In this document: positions 1-9,088 of the stretch, piece after piece
Layout of the letters: every line of letters starts with the position of its first letter
Numbering within the stretch: position 1 is the stretch's first letter
Source of the DNA: an uncultured Clostridia bacterium
Lineage (GTDB): Bacteria; Bacillota; Clostridia; Oscillospirales; Ruminococcaceae
Direction: 5' to 3'
NCBI GenBank assembly: GCA_947631585.1
Contig: CANRLY010000002.1
Location: 1 to 36,114 of the forward strand
DNA: 36,114 bases
The notes under the pieces: model-generated
Seen by the model: only the letters and a program-made list of their open reading frames with translations
The model's database searches: none
Told to the model about the DNA's origin: nothing
Position numbers and translations under genes: made by a program

Positions 1-160
1 CCAGGGGAAAGAGCTATTAGAGGTAAGAAGTTAGAGGTTAGAAAACCCACCCCCTAACGGCTAACGCCGTTTTCCCCCTCCCCAGTTTGGGAGGGGGATT
101 TTCGAACATCACAACAACATAATAGTAAATCGGGTGCATCACACCTTTTGAAAAATTATA

Positions 161-332
161 CCCACCCCCTTGACAGCTTCGCTGTCATTCCCCCTCCCCA
201 GTTTGGGGAGGGGGGTTCGGGCGGCTTCGCCGCCCTACTGGAAGCTAGAAGTTCCACAACCGATGGAGATAACACGCAGTTGCCAGCCTAAAATGAAAAC
301 CCCACCCCCTAACGGCTAACGCCGTTTTCCCC
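161..332 (+). repeat. Long direct repeat, copy A (172 bp)
   Basis: This copy matches 510-682 at an offset of 350 bp with only a handful of differences: TACTGG versus TGCTGG, AAGCTA versus AATCTA, GGAGAT versus GGAAAC, and single-base indels. It contains the GACAGC hairpin, the CCCCCTCCCC hairpin, the GGGCGGC hairpin, a single-copy-looking tail (GTTCCACAACCGATGG) and the start of the AACGGC/GCCGTT box. Near-identity implies recent duplication or a mobile or recombining repeat family. Confidence 0.85.
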
Positions 333-509
333 CTCCCCAAACTGGGGAGGGGGATTTTTATGCGGCGGCAAAGCCGCCGTCTTTTATCTCTTGCTTCTTA
401 TTTTCTTGCCTCTAGCGGCTGAGGCAAGAGGCAAGAGCTATTAGAGGTTAGAAGTTAGAGGTAAGAGGTAAGAAGCCCCAACCCCTGCTAGAGGCAAGAG
501 GCAAGAAGC

Positions 510-682
510 CCCACCCCCCTTGACAGCTTCGCTGTCATTCCCCCTCCCCAGTTTGGGGAGGGGGGTTCGGGCGGCTTCGCCGCCCTGCTGGAATCTAGAA
601 GTTCCACAACCGATGGAAACAACACGCAGTGCCAGCCTAAAATGAAAACCGCCACCCCCTAACGGCTAACGCCGTTTTCCCC
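510..682 (+). repeat. Long direct repeat, copy B (173 bp)
   Basis: Second copy of the unit at 161-332, in the same orientation. Similarity stops abruptly at 682/683, where the sequence changes to AT-rich DNA. This boundary is the left edge of the accessory segment carrying the two-gene cassette. Confidence 0.85.
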
Positions 683-683
683 T

Positions 684-987
684 AAAAATGGTGAGGCGAA
701 TGTTGCAAACAGCCTAGTAATGAAATTGCATTTCCCTATGCCTTTTGAGAGTACAGGGTTGTTTGTTTGTCAATAGGAATTGTTTGGATTATAACTCCAC
801 ACATATAAACCCGCCACTTGTTCCCATGCTTGCATTACATCTAAATAAGATCCCTATCATAATTCTGCTCTTAATTACAACAATTGGCAATAATATATAT
901 TTATATATTAATACTGACAATATATTGTCGAATTATATCTAATAGAAAAAATAATTGCCATATACTGTCTGACTTTAATAATATGGG
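684..987. other. AT-rich gene-free spacer left of the two-gene cassette
   Basis: No convincing gene is present. A 65-codon open frame at 745-942 has no ribosome binding site and ends in low-complexity hydrophobic residues. The notable element is a perfect 14-bp palindrome GACAATATATTGTC at 916-929, lying 58 bp before the -35 box of the cassette promoter. Its position and symmetry fit a dimeric regulator site, but no regulator gene is adjacent. Confidence 0.5.
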
Positions 988-1016
988 TTGAAATTCTATG
1001 AAAAATATGATATAAT
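988..1016 (+). promoter_or_regulatory. Sigma-A-type promoter of the two-gene cassette
   Basis: TTGAAA at 988-993 and TATAAT at 1011-1016 are separated by exactly 17 bp, and TG at 1008-1009 makes an extended -10. Transcription would begin near 1023, giving a leader of about 260 nt before the ATG at 1285. That is unusually long, and the leader contains no obvious terminator. ATAAGTG at 1021-1027 and 1192-1198 is complementary to CACTTAT at 1088-1094, so alternative pairings are possible. Confidence 0.75.
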
Positions 1017-1284
1017 AAAAATAAGTGCAGATAATTTGACATAAAGAAGAAGAAATTCTCATTTGTTTTATATATTTAGAATATAATCACTTATATGGTA
1101 AAATATATGAAAAATGATTTTATGTCATTTATTTAAATGACCCAAATACTCTGAATAGATATAACAAACAGATGTTCAATTACTAATAAATATAAGTGGT
1201 AAAGTAGAAAAATATCGTGCGGCTTTAGTAAAAGCACATATGATTTGTGGTAATTTTTGAATATAACTGTAACAAGGAGAAAGC

Positions 1285-4200
1285 ATGATTTACATTCATA
1301 TCAAAGATAAAGACTTTTCTATATGGTCTGAATTTGAAGAATGGGTCAAATTCTGTTCTGATGATTGTATTGAATTTAACGTTCGAATTGACAGTAGTTC
1401 TAATTTTGATGAACTTCGAGGTCTTCGCAACGCAGCGGATCTTATCGCAGAGGCAAACAAAAGATTTATAATGCAAATTCAAATCGGCGGAAATAAATCT
1501 GTGGAAAATATTAATAGAATTTATAAAGCTATTGGTGATTTTGGCATTATTTATGCCGATCCTATACATAAAACGATTTATTTCTGTTCTGATACTTCTT
1601 TTTTAGCTCAAGAAGAGAACACTATGGATCAGTCTGTTGTTGAAAAAGTTAAAGAATCGCTTGTTAATCACGGCATAAGCGATTCGTCGGCATTGAAAAT
1701 ATGCAGATTTCTTAGAACTGCAAAAATGCGCACAATAAACGATGACAACAACGACGTGCATGCGCTTCAAAAGCGAGAGTTTTGCTTTATTCCCATAAAA
1801 GAAAATCAGTCCGACGAAATTGAGCGGGACCTTAAATATCCGGACATAATCTTTAATTATATTAACAATATAAATTTTGCATTGCTATCAATCAGTCGTT
1901 CTGTTCATTATGATATTTCATACAAAGTATTTGTTGACATTGAAAAAACTGTTATAAGCGTTTCAAAAAATACACGAACCGGTTGGCAAAATGCATTCGA
2001 ACTATATAAACACAAAAATGACTTTTTGAGAAATTTTTATACTGAATTTAAATTTAATGTTGAACTTCAACGTGATGATTTCAGCGATAAAACCGACGTT
2101 ACCAATCTTAGATTCTTTTATCCGTTAAATAAGCTAGACGAAAGATGCGTTATGAACGTTATCACTGACGACTTGGCTGATTTAAATAGAGCATATCAGT
2201 TTTGCACAAAATGCCCAAATGCCGTTTTAATAAATAATAGTCAACACAGTAAGCAAAGTGCCGTGTCAGATATTTTTCCGATAATAAAAATAGATAACAG
2301 TAACAACATTATGCACCCTATTGATGAATCAGATGCTTTAAAAGAGCAGATCAGCGACTATGAATCATATTTTACAATAGGGCATTCTAAAGATACTGAA
2401 TCGATTATAAGAATGAAGAACGAGGCGTATAATATACTTATTAAGTATAAAAATAGTATGCCTGCGCTGACATATCTAATGCTTATTTATCTTCTTCGCT
2501 TTTATATCGGAACTGAGAAAAGCGATACCATAAGCGAAAGCACCCTCGTTAAAATAATTACCGATGCCGAGTCGTACTCCGAAGGATTTTATCAGATAAT
2601 TGAGAACTCCTGCCTTCATTCTCATGGCCATTGCGCTTACTTTTCAATGAGGATCCATAAGGCAAATCGCAACGCAACTATGTCAGTTTTTGAAAAAGAG
2701 CAAAAAACCAGGCAAATGCTGTATGATAAATACTCCGAAAAGCGAAAGGTCAACAATATATTTAATAGTCTTAAGTACAATTATTATATTGAATTTTTCG
2801 TTATAGACTGTGCTGTGAGCGGCAACAATGAAATTGATGGGATTCTTGATACGTTCAACAGGGTTAACGAACAAAAGGTCGCAAGTATAGAAGATCTTAT
2901 TACGCTTACCGAAGAAATGTCTTTCGACAAAGAGAAATATTACACCGAGCATTACGGACTTAGATGGTTTGAAAAGATAATTGATAAGAATCATGGGATC
3001 ATTCACATTTTTTCACCGTTTAAAAGTGGAAAGGAAACGTCGTTATATGTAAGTAGTAATGGAAAAATCGAAGAAAATTCATATCGTAGCGGTAGCATAT
3101 ATTTTACCGAATACAACGTCGTTGTTCCAATGTTATATGCTTTCGAGGGTCAAGATGCAAAAGCGAAGCCAACAAAATGCAAAATAAAGATGTTAGACAG
3201 GCCGGATATTGAATTTAAACCATTAGCGCCGAAAGCGGTTACTAAGATTGACGGTTTATATAATCTCGAAAAAAAGTCAGATAAAATAGAGTGCATTCAT
3301 AATGAATTAAAAGGGTTATTGAAAGAGAGCAACAGCATATTGCAGATTGACTGCACTGATATGCCGTTCGACATGGTTGAGATTACTGCAAAGGCCATTT
3401 TTAAGTCGATATACGAAAAAAGAAAAGTCAAAAAAAATATGCCGATATATATTTCCATAGATTTTGGAGCATATAAAGAGCGGATTTCAGAATTTGTAAG
3501 AATATTTTCTATATTTTATGATAAATCCGGCGACAATGGTTATATGAATAATGTTCAGATAGCACTCTGCGGCAATGATGAAATATATAAAATTAAAAAG
3601 GTCTACTTCATAATTGCCGGCAAGAATCTTAGGTCAGCATATGAGACTGCATTAAAGCTGTTCTATTATGATTCATACTATATGGCGGAAAATATGTATG
3701 TTTTAGACTATCTCGCAGACGGCAAAAATGGCAATAAATCAAAAGTGAAAAGCAAAATCGATGAGGAACTGCAAATTTTGCCTTTTGATATTTACTTGCC
3801 GCAAAACCGTAACAGTTGGTTCTTAAAGCATATGTCCGCTATACTCAATACAAAGATCGAGGAAGCGAATAACGGCTGCAAGATAGAGAACACTCATGTC
3901 AGAATCAGTTCAAGGATCCATCTTGAGGATTTTTACGAAGCAGAGCATCTTTTCCACAATGAAGGAAATGTATACCGGTTTGCAATGTTAATTTCAAAGG
4001 AAATTATTTCCTCACATCAAGAAAATAAAAATATGCTCATCGTAGGATATGAAAACTATTCTTCAATACTGATAAATCTTATACAAAGTCTTGTACAAAA
4101 CGTTTATAAAAGCAATAAAATGCGAGTAAACGTTTGCTCGGCGATCTCAACAACTAACGAATCAGGCATAAATGACATTGTAACAATGAATATGCCAAAA

Positions 4201-6495
4201 TTAGACGATAATGATAAGTTGTATGTATATACCGTAATACCCATTGGCACCACTATGTCGACGATTTATAAAATTCACAATATCGTAAGAAATAAATTTG
4301 AAAATAATTTTATTGTGGAATTCAAGAATAACTATTCAATCATTGCGGTAAGCGACTATCTTGCGAATCCATATTCCGCCAATACTGACAATATGCTTCT
4401 TCGCAGATACTGGGACATAGACAGGATGACTAAGGACAGCTATGAAATAATTCTGCAAAAGGAAATTTCTGATGAATGTGATGCGGATAGCAGGGACACA
4501 AAGGTTAAATATTATCTTGCCGCATACTCTAAATGGCACGATCCAGAAAACTGTGTTCTGTGTAAGAACGCCATTCCACTCATACAGGTTGATAAGACCT
4601 CGACCATACCCTCTACAATTATTATATCAGAAAAGAACAACGAAAGGCACTCTGAACAATTTAACCTGCTAAAGGCTTCTCAGAGTAAGCTTTCAGAACT
4701 TGCTCCAGAATTTAAGTCTTATGGCAAGAACATAATTTATGTTAATTATTCTCATACTGTTCGTGGCGAAAATCATTATCAGTTTTATTTTGACTTTCAA
4801 AAACTCCTGTCGGAAAAGCGCAAATTCATAGAAGATTGGCTTAAACAAATAACGATTGACAATACTGCGTACAGCATATTGGTTTCACCGTTAAACGCTA
4901 CTAACCCAATGTTTTTAAGCCTTCTGATGAACAAGGTATTCTCGTCGGGCGTAAGATTTCTTCACGCAGATATCAACAGCACACTAAAAGAGAACATAAA
5001 GGTAAGATATAGCTATATAGCGGAAGAAATTAAAGAGCTAAAAAAAGTAAATCCAAAGGCGAAGATAAACGTATATTACGCTGACGACTCCATGGTTTCT
5101 GGAAGAACAGCCGAAAGAGGCAAGATGTTTGTGAAGATGCTGCTTGACGATGCCAAAATAAGCATGGACGGAGTATCACTATATAAGAAAATATTCCTGT
5201 TGATAAACCGCAATTCATATGAAACAATGAGTTCTTTAACAGAAAACCCTTTAGAAAACGTTCATTCATATATCTGGCTCAGTCTACCGTCATATAACAC
5301 AAACAATGGCATCTGTCCTAGCTGTGAGGTTCAAAATCAGTTTGAATTGCTAAAAAAACGTTCGGCGACAGTTAGAACAGCAAGAGAATTTGCACGGCTT
5401 CAGCGTAAGCACGAAAAACGTACACCGGAGGAATATGAGGTTTGGCTTGAGAATGAAATTCTCAATACTCATGCATACTTTGCGTGGCTTAAACTTTGGT
5501 TGTTCTATAACGCAGAGTCTTTTGATAATAAGAATAAAACAGATTTTAAGTCATTATGTGATAGAATAGTCAACTTCGTAAAAACCGATGTCGAGAAGAA
5601 GATCCAAGCCAAAAACAAATACCAGGATTTTAATTTCTTTAAACTTTTTGAAAGCAAGGGATTAAATGACGAAATAAAGGACGAATATCTGAATGCGTTG
5701 TCCAAACATTCTCTCAATGACTTTTTGGAATATTGCGGCGATGACAGCTTAAAAGAAAAACTAGTCGGGCTGATGCGATATATCGTCGCCGAGCGAGCTC
5801 ATCTTCGTTTGACCACTATGAACGAGGCATATCTTAAACTTCATAATGTTCGCTCTGAACACAACCGTGAAGATAACCCCTATATTTGCAACCTTCTGAC
5901 TGATTTTCTCAAAATAGGTAGAAATGATAATTCCGATCCGCAGATTTACCTGCGCTTTGAAACAACGGAATCCGCCATTAAGGTTATTTCGCGCGACCTG
6001 CTTGGCAAATACTTCCATGTCAGAAGCGAGATACTTGATGAAATGAAAAATATCGTCATGATTCTTGCAGGAGATATGCATCCTGAGAATGGCTTTGATT
6101 TTCTGCACAGCAGCATCGACGATAAGAGCGTCAGCCAAAAGTTTAAGAACCCTTGCGCAGCGCTTCAATACCAGTTGTTCATGGCAGTCATTCATAGAAT
6201 GGCGATGTTACGAACAAATATCATTTACATAGAAGAATTTATGGATAAGTTTGTATGCGCTTATAACCGTCTCAGGGATAAATACTTTTTCTGCAAAGAA
6301 TACTCCGATGTCCAAAATGCTCTGAGTAAAAAAGAAAAAACCGATCTGCTCTGTCTTACAGAAATTCCAAGTTCTGATAAAGTGGCAGAAAAATATATGT
6401 GCTCCGTCAAAGCGGCATCTATGCTGACCGACGATGACAGCGCTTGCTTTGCTTTGCTTAAAAGTTACAAAAAAGAGGTGAGCAGTGATGAATAA
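1285..6495 (+). CDS. Giant multidomain protein: GHKL-type ATPase plus two PRTase-like domains
   Basis: 1736 residues, with no signal peptide or membrane segment, so probably cytosolic. The ATG follows AAGGAG (1274-1279). I do not recognise the whole protein. Residues about 365-615 look like a GHKL/histidine-kinase-type ATPase: an N-box-like IIENSCLHS (438-446), a possible D-box around FFVIDCAVSG, GLRWFEKII...GIIHIFS (558-577) and a terminal SGSIYFTEYNVVVP (602-615). Residues about 680-725 resemble a STAS-like strand-helix unit. Residues about 890-1020 resemble a phosphoribosyltransferase fold with a degenerate loop (VIPIGTTMST, 984-993). Residues about 1190-1310 form a second one with VYYADDSMVSGRT (1263-1275), close to the PRPP-binding acidic-pair signature. 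C1090/C1093 and C1344/C1347 flank this domain and may bind zinc. Residues 1-360 and 1400-1736 are unassigned. It overlaps the next gene by 8 bp. Base composition is more AT-rich than the core genes. The domain calls are by eye. Confidence 0.6.
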   Translation: MIYIHIKDKDFSIWSEFEEWVKFCSDDCIEFNVRIDSSSNFDELRGLRNAADLIAEANKRFIMQIQIGGNKSVENINRIYKAIGDFGIIYADPIHKTIYFCSDTSFLAQEENTMDQSVVEKVKESLVNHGISDSSALKICRFLRTAKMRTINDDNNDVHALQKREFCFIPIKENQSDEIERDLKYPDIIFNYINNINFALLSISRSVHYDISYKVFVDIEKTVISVSKNTRTGWQNAFELYKHKNDFLRNFYTEFKFNVELQRDDFSDKTDVTNLRFFYPLNKLDERCVMNVITDDLADLNRAYQFCTKCPNAVLINNSQHSKQSAVSDIFPIIKIDNSNNIMHPIDESDALKEQISDYESYFTIGHSKDTESIIRMKNEAYNILIKYKNSMPALTYLMLIYLLRFYIGTEKSDTISESTLVKIITDAESYSEGFYQIIENSCLHSHGHCAYFSMRIHKANRNATMSVFEKEQKTRQMLYDKYSEKRKVNNIFNSLKYNYYIEFFVIDCAVSGNNEIDGILDTFNRVNEQKVASIEDLITLTEEMSFDKEKYYTEHYGLRWFEKIIDKNHGIIHIFSPFKSGKETSLYVSSNGKIEENSYRSGSIYFTEYNVVVPMLYAFEGQDAKAKPTKCKIKMLDRPDIEFKPLAPKAVTKIDGLYNLEKKSDKIECIHNELKGLLKESNSILQIDCTDMPFDMVEITAKAIFKSIYEKRKVKKNMPIYISIDFGAYKERISEFVRIFSIFYDKSGDNGYMNNVQIALCGNDEIYKIKKVYFIIAGKNLRSAYETALKLFYYDSYYMAENMYVLDYLADGKNGNKSKVKSKIDEELQILPFDIYLPQNRNSWFLKHMSAILNTKIEEANNGCKIENTHVRISSRIHLEDFYEAEHLFHNEGNVYRFAMLISKEIISSHQENKNMLIVGYENYSSILINLIQSLVQNVYKSNKMRVNVCSAISTTNESGINDIVTMNMPKLDDNDKLYVYTVIPIGTTMSTIYKIHNIVRNKFENNFIVEFKNNYSIIAVSDYLANPYSANTDNMLLRRYWDIDRMTKDSYEIILQKEISDECDADSRDTKVKYYLAAYSKWHDPENCVLCKNAIPLIQVDKTSTIPSTIIISEKNNERHSEQFNLLKASQSKLSELAPEFKSYGKNIIYVNYSHTVRGENHYQFYFDFQKLLSEKRKFIEDWLKQITIDNTAYSILVSPLNATNPMFLSLLMNKVFSSGVRFLHADINSTLKENIKVRYSYIAEEIKELKKVNPKAKINVYYADDSMVSGRTAERGKMFVKMLLDDAKISMDGVSLYKKIFLLINRNSYETMSSLTENPLENVHSYIWLSLPSYNTNNGICPSCEVQNQFELLKKRSATVRTAREFARLQRKHEKRTPEEYEVWLENEILNTHAYFAWLKLWLFYNAESFDNKNKTDFKSLCDRIVNFVKTDVEKKIQAKNKYQDFNFFKLFESKGLNDEIKDEYLNALSKHSLNDFLEYCGDDSLKEKLVGLMRYIVAERAHLRLTTMNEAYLKLHNVRSEHNREDNPYICNLLTDFLKIGRNDNSDPQIYLRFETTESAIKVISRDLLGKYFHVRSEILDEMKNIVMILAGDMHPENGFDFLHSSIDDKSVSQKFKNPCAALQYQLFMAVIHRMAMLRTNIIYIEEFMDKFVCAYNRLRDKYFFCKEYSDVQNALSKKEKTDLLCLTEIPSSDKVAEKYMCSVKAASMLTDDDSACFALLKSYKKEVSSDE

Positions 6496-8815
6496 TGATT
6501 CTACATTTGAAAAATTGAAACATCTGAAAACGCTTGAAAACACCCGCATGATATATGATCTTATGACCGAAATCAATCTGCGAGTTGACGGCTATAATTC
6601 GTACAACGGCAGCGGGGGTCTTAAAGCTCGCATTGATAGCCGTGACAGTCTCAAACAAAAAATAGATGAATTGGTCAAAGGCGCTTTAAATGGCGAGGAT
6701 GTTTTATACCAAAACGCTCTTAGTGGGCATCTCAGATTCTGGAAGCAATATTACAATTCAGAAAAATATACTTCGATGTCGAATGATATCGCAAATTCAT
6801 ATGCGGTTTTTAAGGCGGCGGATACGATAGCTGAAAATATGTCAGAGGACGATTTGCCGTATTTATACGAAGACCTATGCATAAGTGCAGCAGAGATGAT
6901 GAATTGTGAAATGTGCTATATTCTCTACGGAAGCGATGAAGATGAAATTCAAATCGTCTCAAGATCCGGTTATCTTATCCACGAAGGAAGAATAATGCAG
7001 GATCCGTCTTTTTTGGATATACTTAAGCTGTCGCAAAACGAGGCAATCATAAACGGAATTAATTTAGTTTACGGTAAAGATATAAATCCCCAATCGGAAA
7101 GTTCTATTGATAAGACCTACGATTATCTTATTTACGAATTCCCATTTCATATAGACGGAAAGTCTAAAAACGGCGTGCTGAACTTAAAAAAATTTTTTAT
7201 GGTGTTCTGCAAAATAAACAAAGACAATCCGCTATCCGGCAAAACTTCAGAAGATATTATATTTGAAAGCTCAAAAAAGATACTATTTTTAAGGCACAAG
7301 ATAATGTCGATTTTGGAACGGGACTATGGTGTTTTGCTGAACTTCAGGTACGACTGTCATTATATAAAGAGAATATACGATAAAAAAACAGACAGTCTTA
7401 GAATTCTTCACATTTCCGATATTCATGCTGAAGATAACAGCGCTTGGGCAATAAACTCGAACACATTCAAGAAAACCGATAACATGTTGGATAATCTTTT
7501 CAACATTATGAAAAATAAAGGAGATAATGAAAATGTATTAGCATTTGAACTAAATAAAGATGATAACCGCCGCAGTATAGAACTAATGGTCATAACTGGC
7601 GATGTAATTCAAGCCGATAAATCGGCATACATTGCTCAAAGAAAATATAATCATACTGCCGAATATATTGGACATCTCGTTATTAAGCTCTGGGGAGAAG
7701 ATCACCACAGCAATATAAAAAGGCTTCCCCACGACTGGAAGCGCAGAGTTATTATTACAACTGGCAATCACGATTATATGACAATGAACGAACTGGTATC
7801 TCAAACTAAAGAACGCCAGACAAGATATGGCGAGCCAAGCAGTACCAGCGGTGGTACAATGACAAAATTTACATATTATGTAGAGTTCTTGCAGAAATTT
7901 ATTGATGCACCAATAGACAGGCTTTTGAGAGACGATTTGAATGAAGTTAGATACTATAAAAATTTTGGCTTTAAGACAATTGTTGTCAATACTGCCTCTG
8001 CGGCAAACGCTCTTCAGAACAACAAAGTAGGCGCCAACACCGATATCGTCAGGCATCTTCTTGAAAGTTCTATATGGAAAGATAGTGAAGGAATTATCAG
8101 AGCCTGTCTTTTGCATCACGGTCCCGGATGCAAAATCGGATATATTGATGATATTTACAGAGAGCGTAAGTTGTTTCCAAAAACAGGCACAGATCATGAG
8201 TCTCCCGATAACGATTTTCGTGAAAAATTTAAGGTACTGTACAGCAACTTTAAAGTCATCTCAAATGAGATATATAAAAATAGCGGCAAATTAGACAAAA
8301 TAGATATTTACGATAAATTTCTGAATGCCTATAACCATCTTTCCGATTATATCAACGAACAAATGTCAAGTTCATTCGAGGAAGAGCAAAATGAAGAAAT
8401 CAAAGAAATAAAAAAAGCGTGGATAAATCTGTATTACGAAAGTAATATATATCCCATAATGAGAGATTTGTTCGATTATCTGAGCAAAATCAAAAATGGT
8501 CAAATAGAACATGATGACAGAGACGAATTCATCTCTCAAAGTATAAGCAAAATTACCAATAATGTTCTTATGAGCCAGCTAGATCAGAATAAGCACAACA
8601 AATTGATTGATCTGATTATAAAACAAACTCCTGGTCGAAAGGTCGCATTTTTGTCGGGTCATGTTCATGTCTCAAATGATATAAAAAATATAACTGAGTC
8701 TGATGACTATCTTAACTTGGTTGTAGGTAAAGCTTTGGATCGTATATCTGTGATAGAGCTTAACAACAGCACAGATATGTGGAACAGGTGGACAGCGCAA
8801 TATTCTGATGGATAA
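6488..8815 (+). CDS. GAF-like sensor fused to calcineurin-type metallophosphoesterase
   Basis: 775 residues from the ATG at 6488, which has AGAGGTG (6474-6480) seven bases upstream. A GTG at 6485 is the alternative start. The ATG lies inside the end of the giant gene, so translation is probably coupled. Residues about 100-275 have the pattern of a GAF domain (AAEMMNCEMCYILYGSDEDE, then SRSGYLIHEGR). The phosphoesterase follows, with every metal-binding block present (numbered from the GTG): SDIHAED (311-317), TGDVI (371-375), TTGNHDY (425-431), LLHHGPG (542-548) and SGHVHVS (724-730). The family hydrolyses phosphomono- or phosphodiesters with a dinuclear metal centre. The substrate here is unknown, and a nucleotide or cyclic nucleotide would be a guess. 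About 120 helical residues (570-700) are inserted between the HH and GHVH blocks. No terminator was seen downstream. Confidence 0.75.
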   Translation: MNNDSTFEKLKHLKTLENTRMIYDLMTEINLRVDGYNSYNGSGGLKARIDSRDSLKQKIDELVKGALNGEDVLYQNALSGHLRFWKQYYNSEKYTSMSNDIANSYAVFKAADTIAENMSEDDLPYLYEDLCISAAEMMNCEMCYILYGSDEDEIQIVSRSGYLIHEGRIMQDPSFLDILKLSQNEAIINGINLVYGKDINPQSESSIDKTYDYLIYEFPFHIDGKSKNGVLNLKKFFMVFCKINKDNPLSGKTSEDIIFESSKKILFLRHKIMSILERDYGVLLNFRYDCHYIKRIYDKKTDSLRILHISDIHAEDNSAWAINSNTFKKTDNMLDNLFNIMKNKGDNENVLAFELNKDDNRRSIELMVITGDVIQADKSAYIAQRKYNHTAEYIGHLVIKLWGEDHHSNIKRLPHDWKRRVIITTGNHDYMTMNELVSQTKERQTRYGEPSSTSGGTMTKFTYYVEFLQKFIDAPIDRLLRDDLNEVRYYKNFGFKTIVVNTASAANALQNNKVGANTDIVRHLLESSIWKDSEGIIRACLLHHGPGCKIGYIDDIYRERKLFPKTGTDHESPDNDFREKFKVLYSNFKVISNEIYKNSGKLDKIDIYDKFLNAYNHLSDYINEQMSSSFEEEQNEEIKEIKKAWINLYYESNIYPIMRDLFDYLSKIKNGQIEHDDRDEFISQSISKITNNVLMSQLDQNKHNKLIDLIIKQTPGRKVAFLSGHVHVSNDIKNITESDDYLNLVVGKALDRISVIELNNSTDMWNRWTAQYSDG

Positions 8816-9088
8816 ATGTCTTTTGATGGAAATAGTATAGACTTCTTCCATAATGCATTTATTTAATAGAAATAGTCAGAAAATGGTCTTTCAATATAGA
8901 AGTCAAAAACCAAACTTTAAATGTCACTGTTAAAATTTTGCATCCTAGTTTGAAAAGATATTTTCATGCAAGTAATTCCGTTTCAGTATGGGTTAAAATA
9001 TGTACCAACAATGTAATAGAACGTTTGAACTGCGATACGTGTGGAAGCATTTTTTGCTAATGAAACTGAAATTAATGCTCCGGCTGTA
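8816..9088. other. AT-rich spacer with possible gene debris
   Basis: No intact gene. On the minus strand an open stretch roughly 8990-9080 reads ALISVSLAKNAS...VGTYFNPY before a stop, which is membrane-protein-like but too short and startless to identify. No clear terminator follows the phosphoesterase gene. Confidence 0.3.

Larger units (their letters stand above)
1..683. repeat. Composite hairpin-rich intergenic repeat region
   Basis: No gene is visible here. The region is built from recurring modules. One is a C-rich box with an AACGGC/GCCGTT hairpin, beginning near 46, 301 and 651. A second is a GACAGC-TTC-GCTGTC hairpin (172-186 and 522-536). A third is CCCCCTCCCC paired with GGGGAGGGGG (190-214, 329-353 and about 540-565). 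A fourth is GGGCGGC-TTC-GCCGCCC (219-235 and 569-585). There is also CGGCGGC-AAA-GCCGCCG (363-379) and purine-rich runs of AGAGGTTAGA/AGAGGCA type (11-45 and 420-508), both containing GAGCTATTAGAGG. The structure suggests an intergenic repeat family rather than coding DNA. Its biological role is unknown. Confidence 0.85.

Noticed and set aside
1..683. CRISPR array
   Set aside because: Repeats are not evenly spaced, spacers are not unique, and units are themselves hairpins longer than CRISPR repeats. There are no cas genes.
745..942. 65-codon plus-strand frame upstream of the cassette
   Set aside because: It has no ribosome binding site and low-complexity AT-rich composition, and its end runs through the palindrome.
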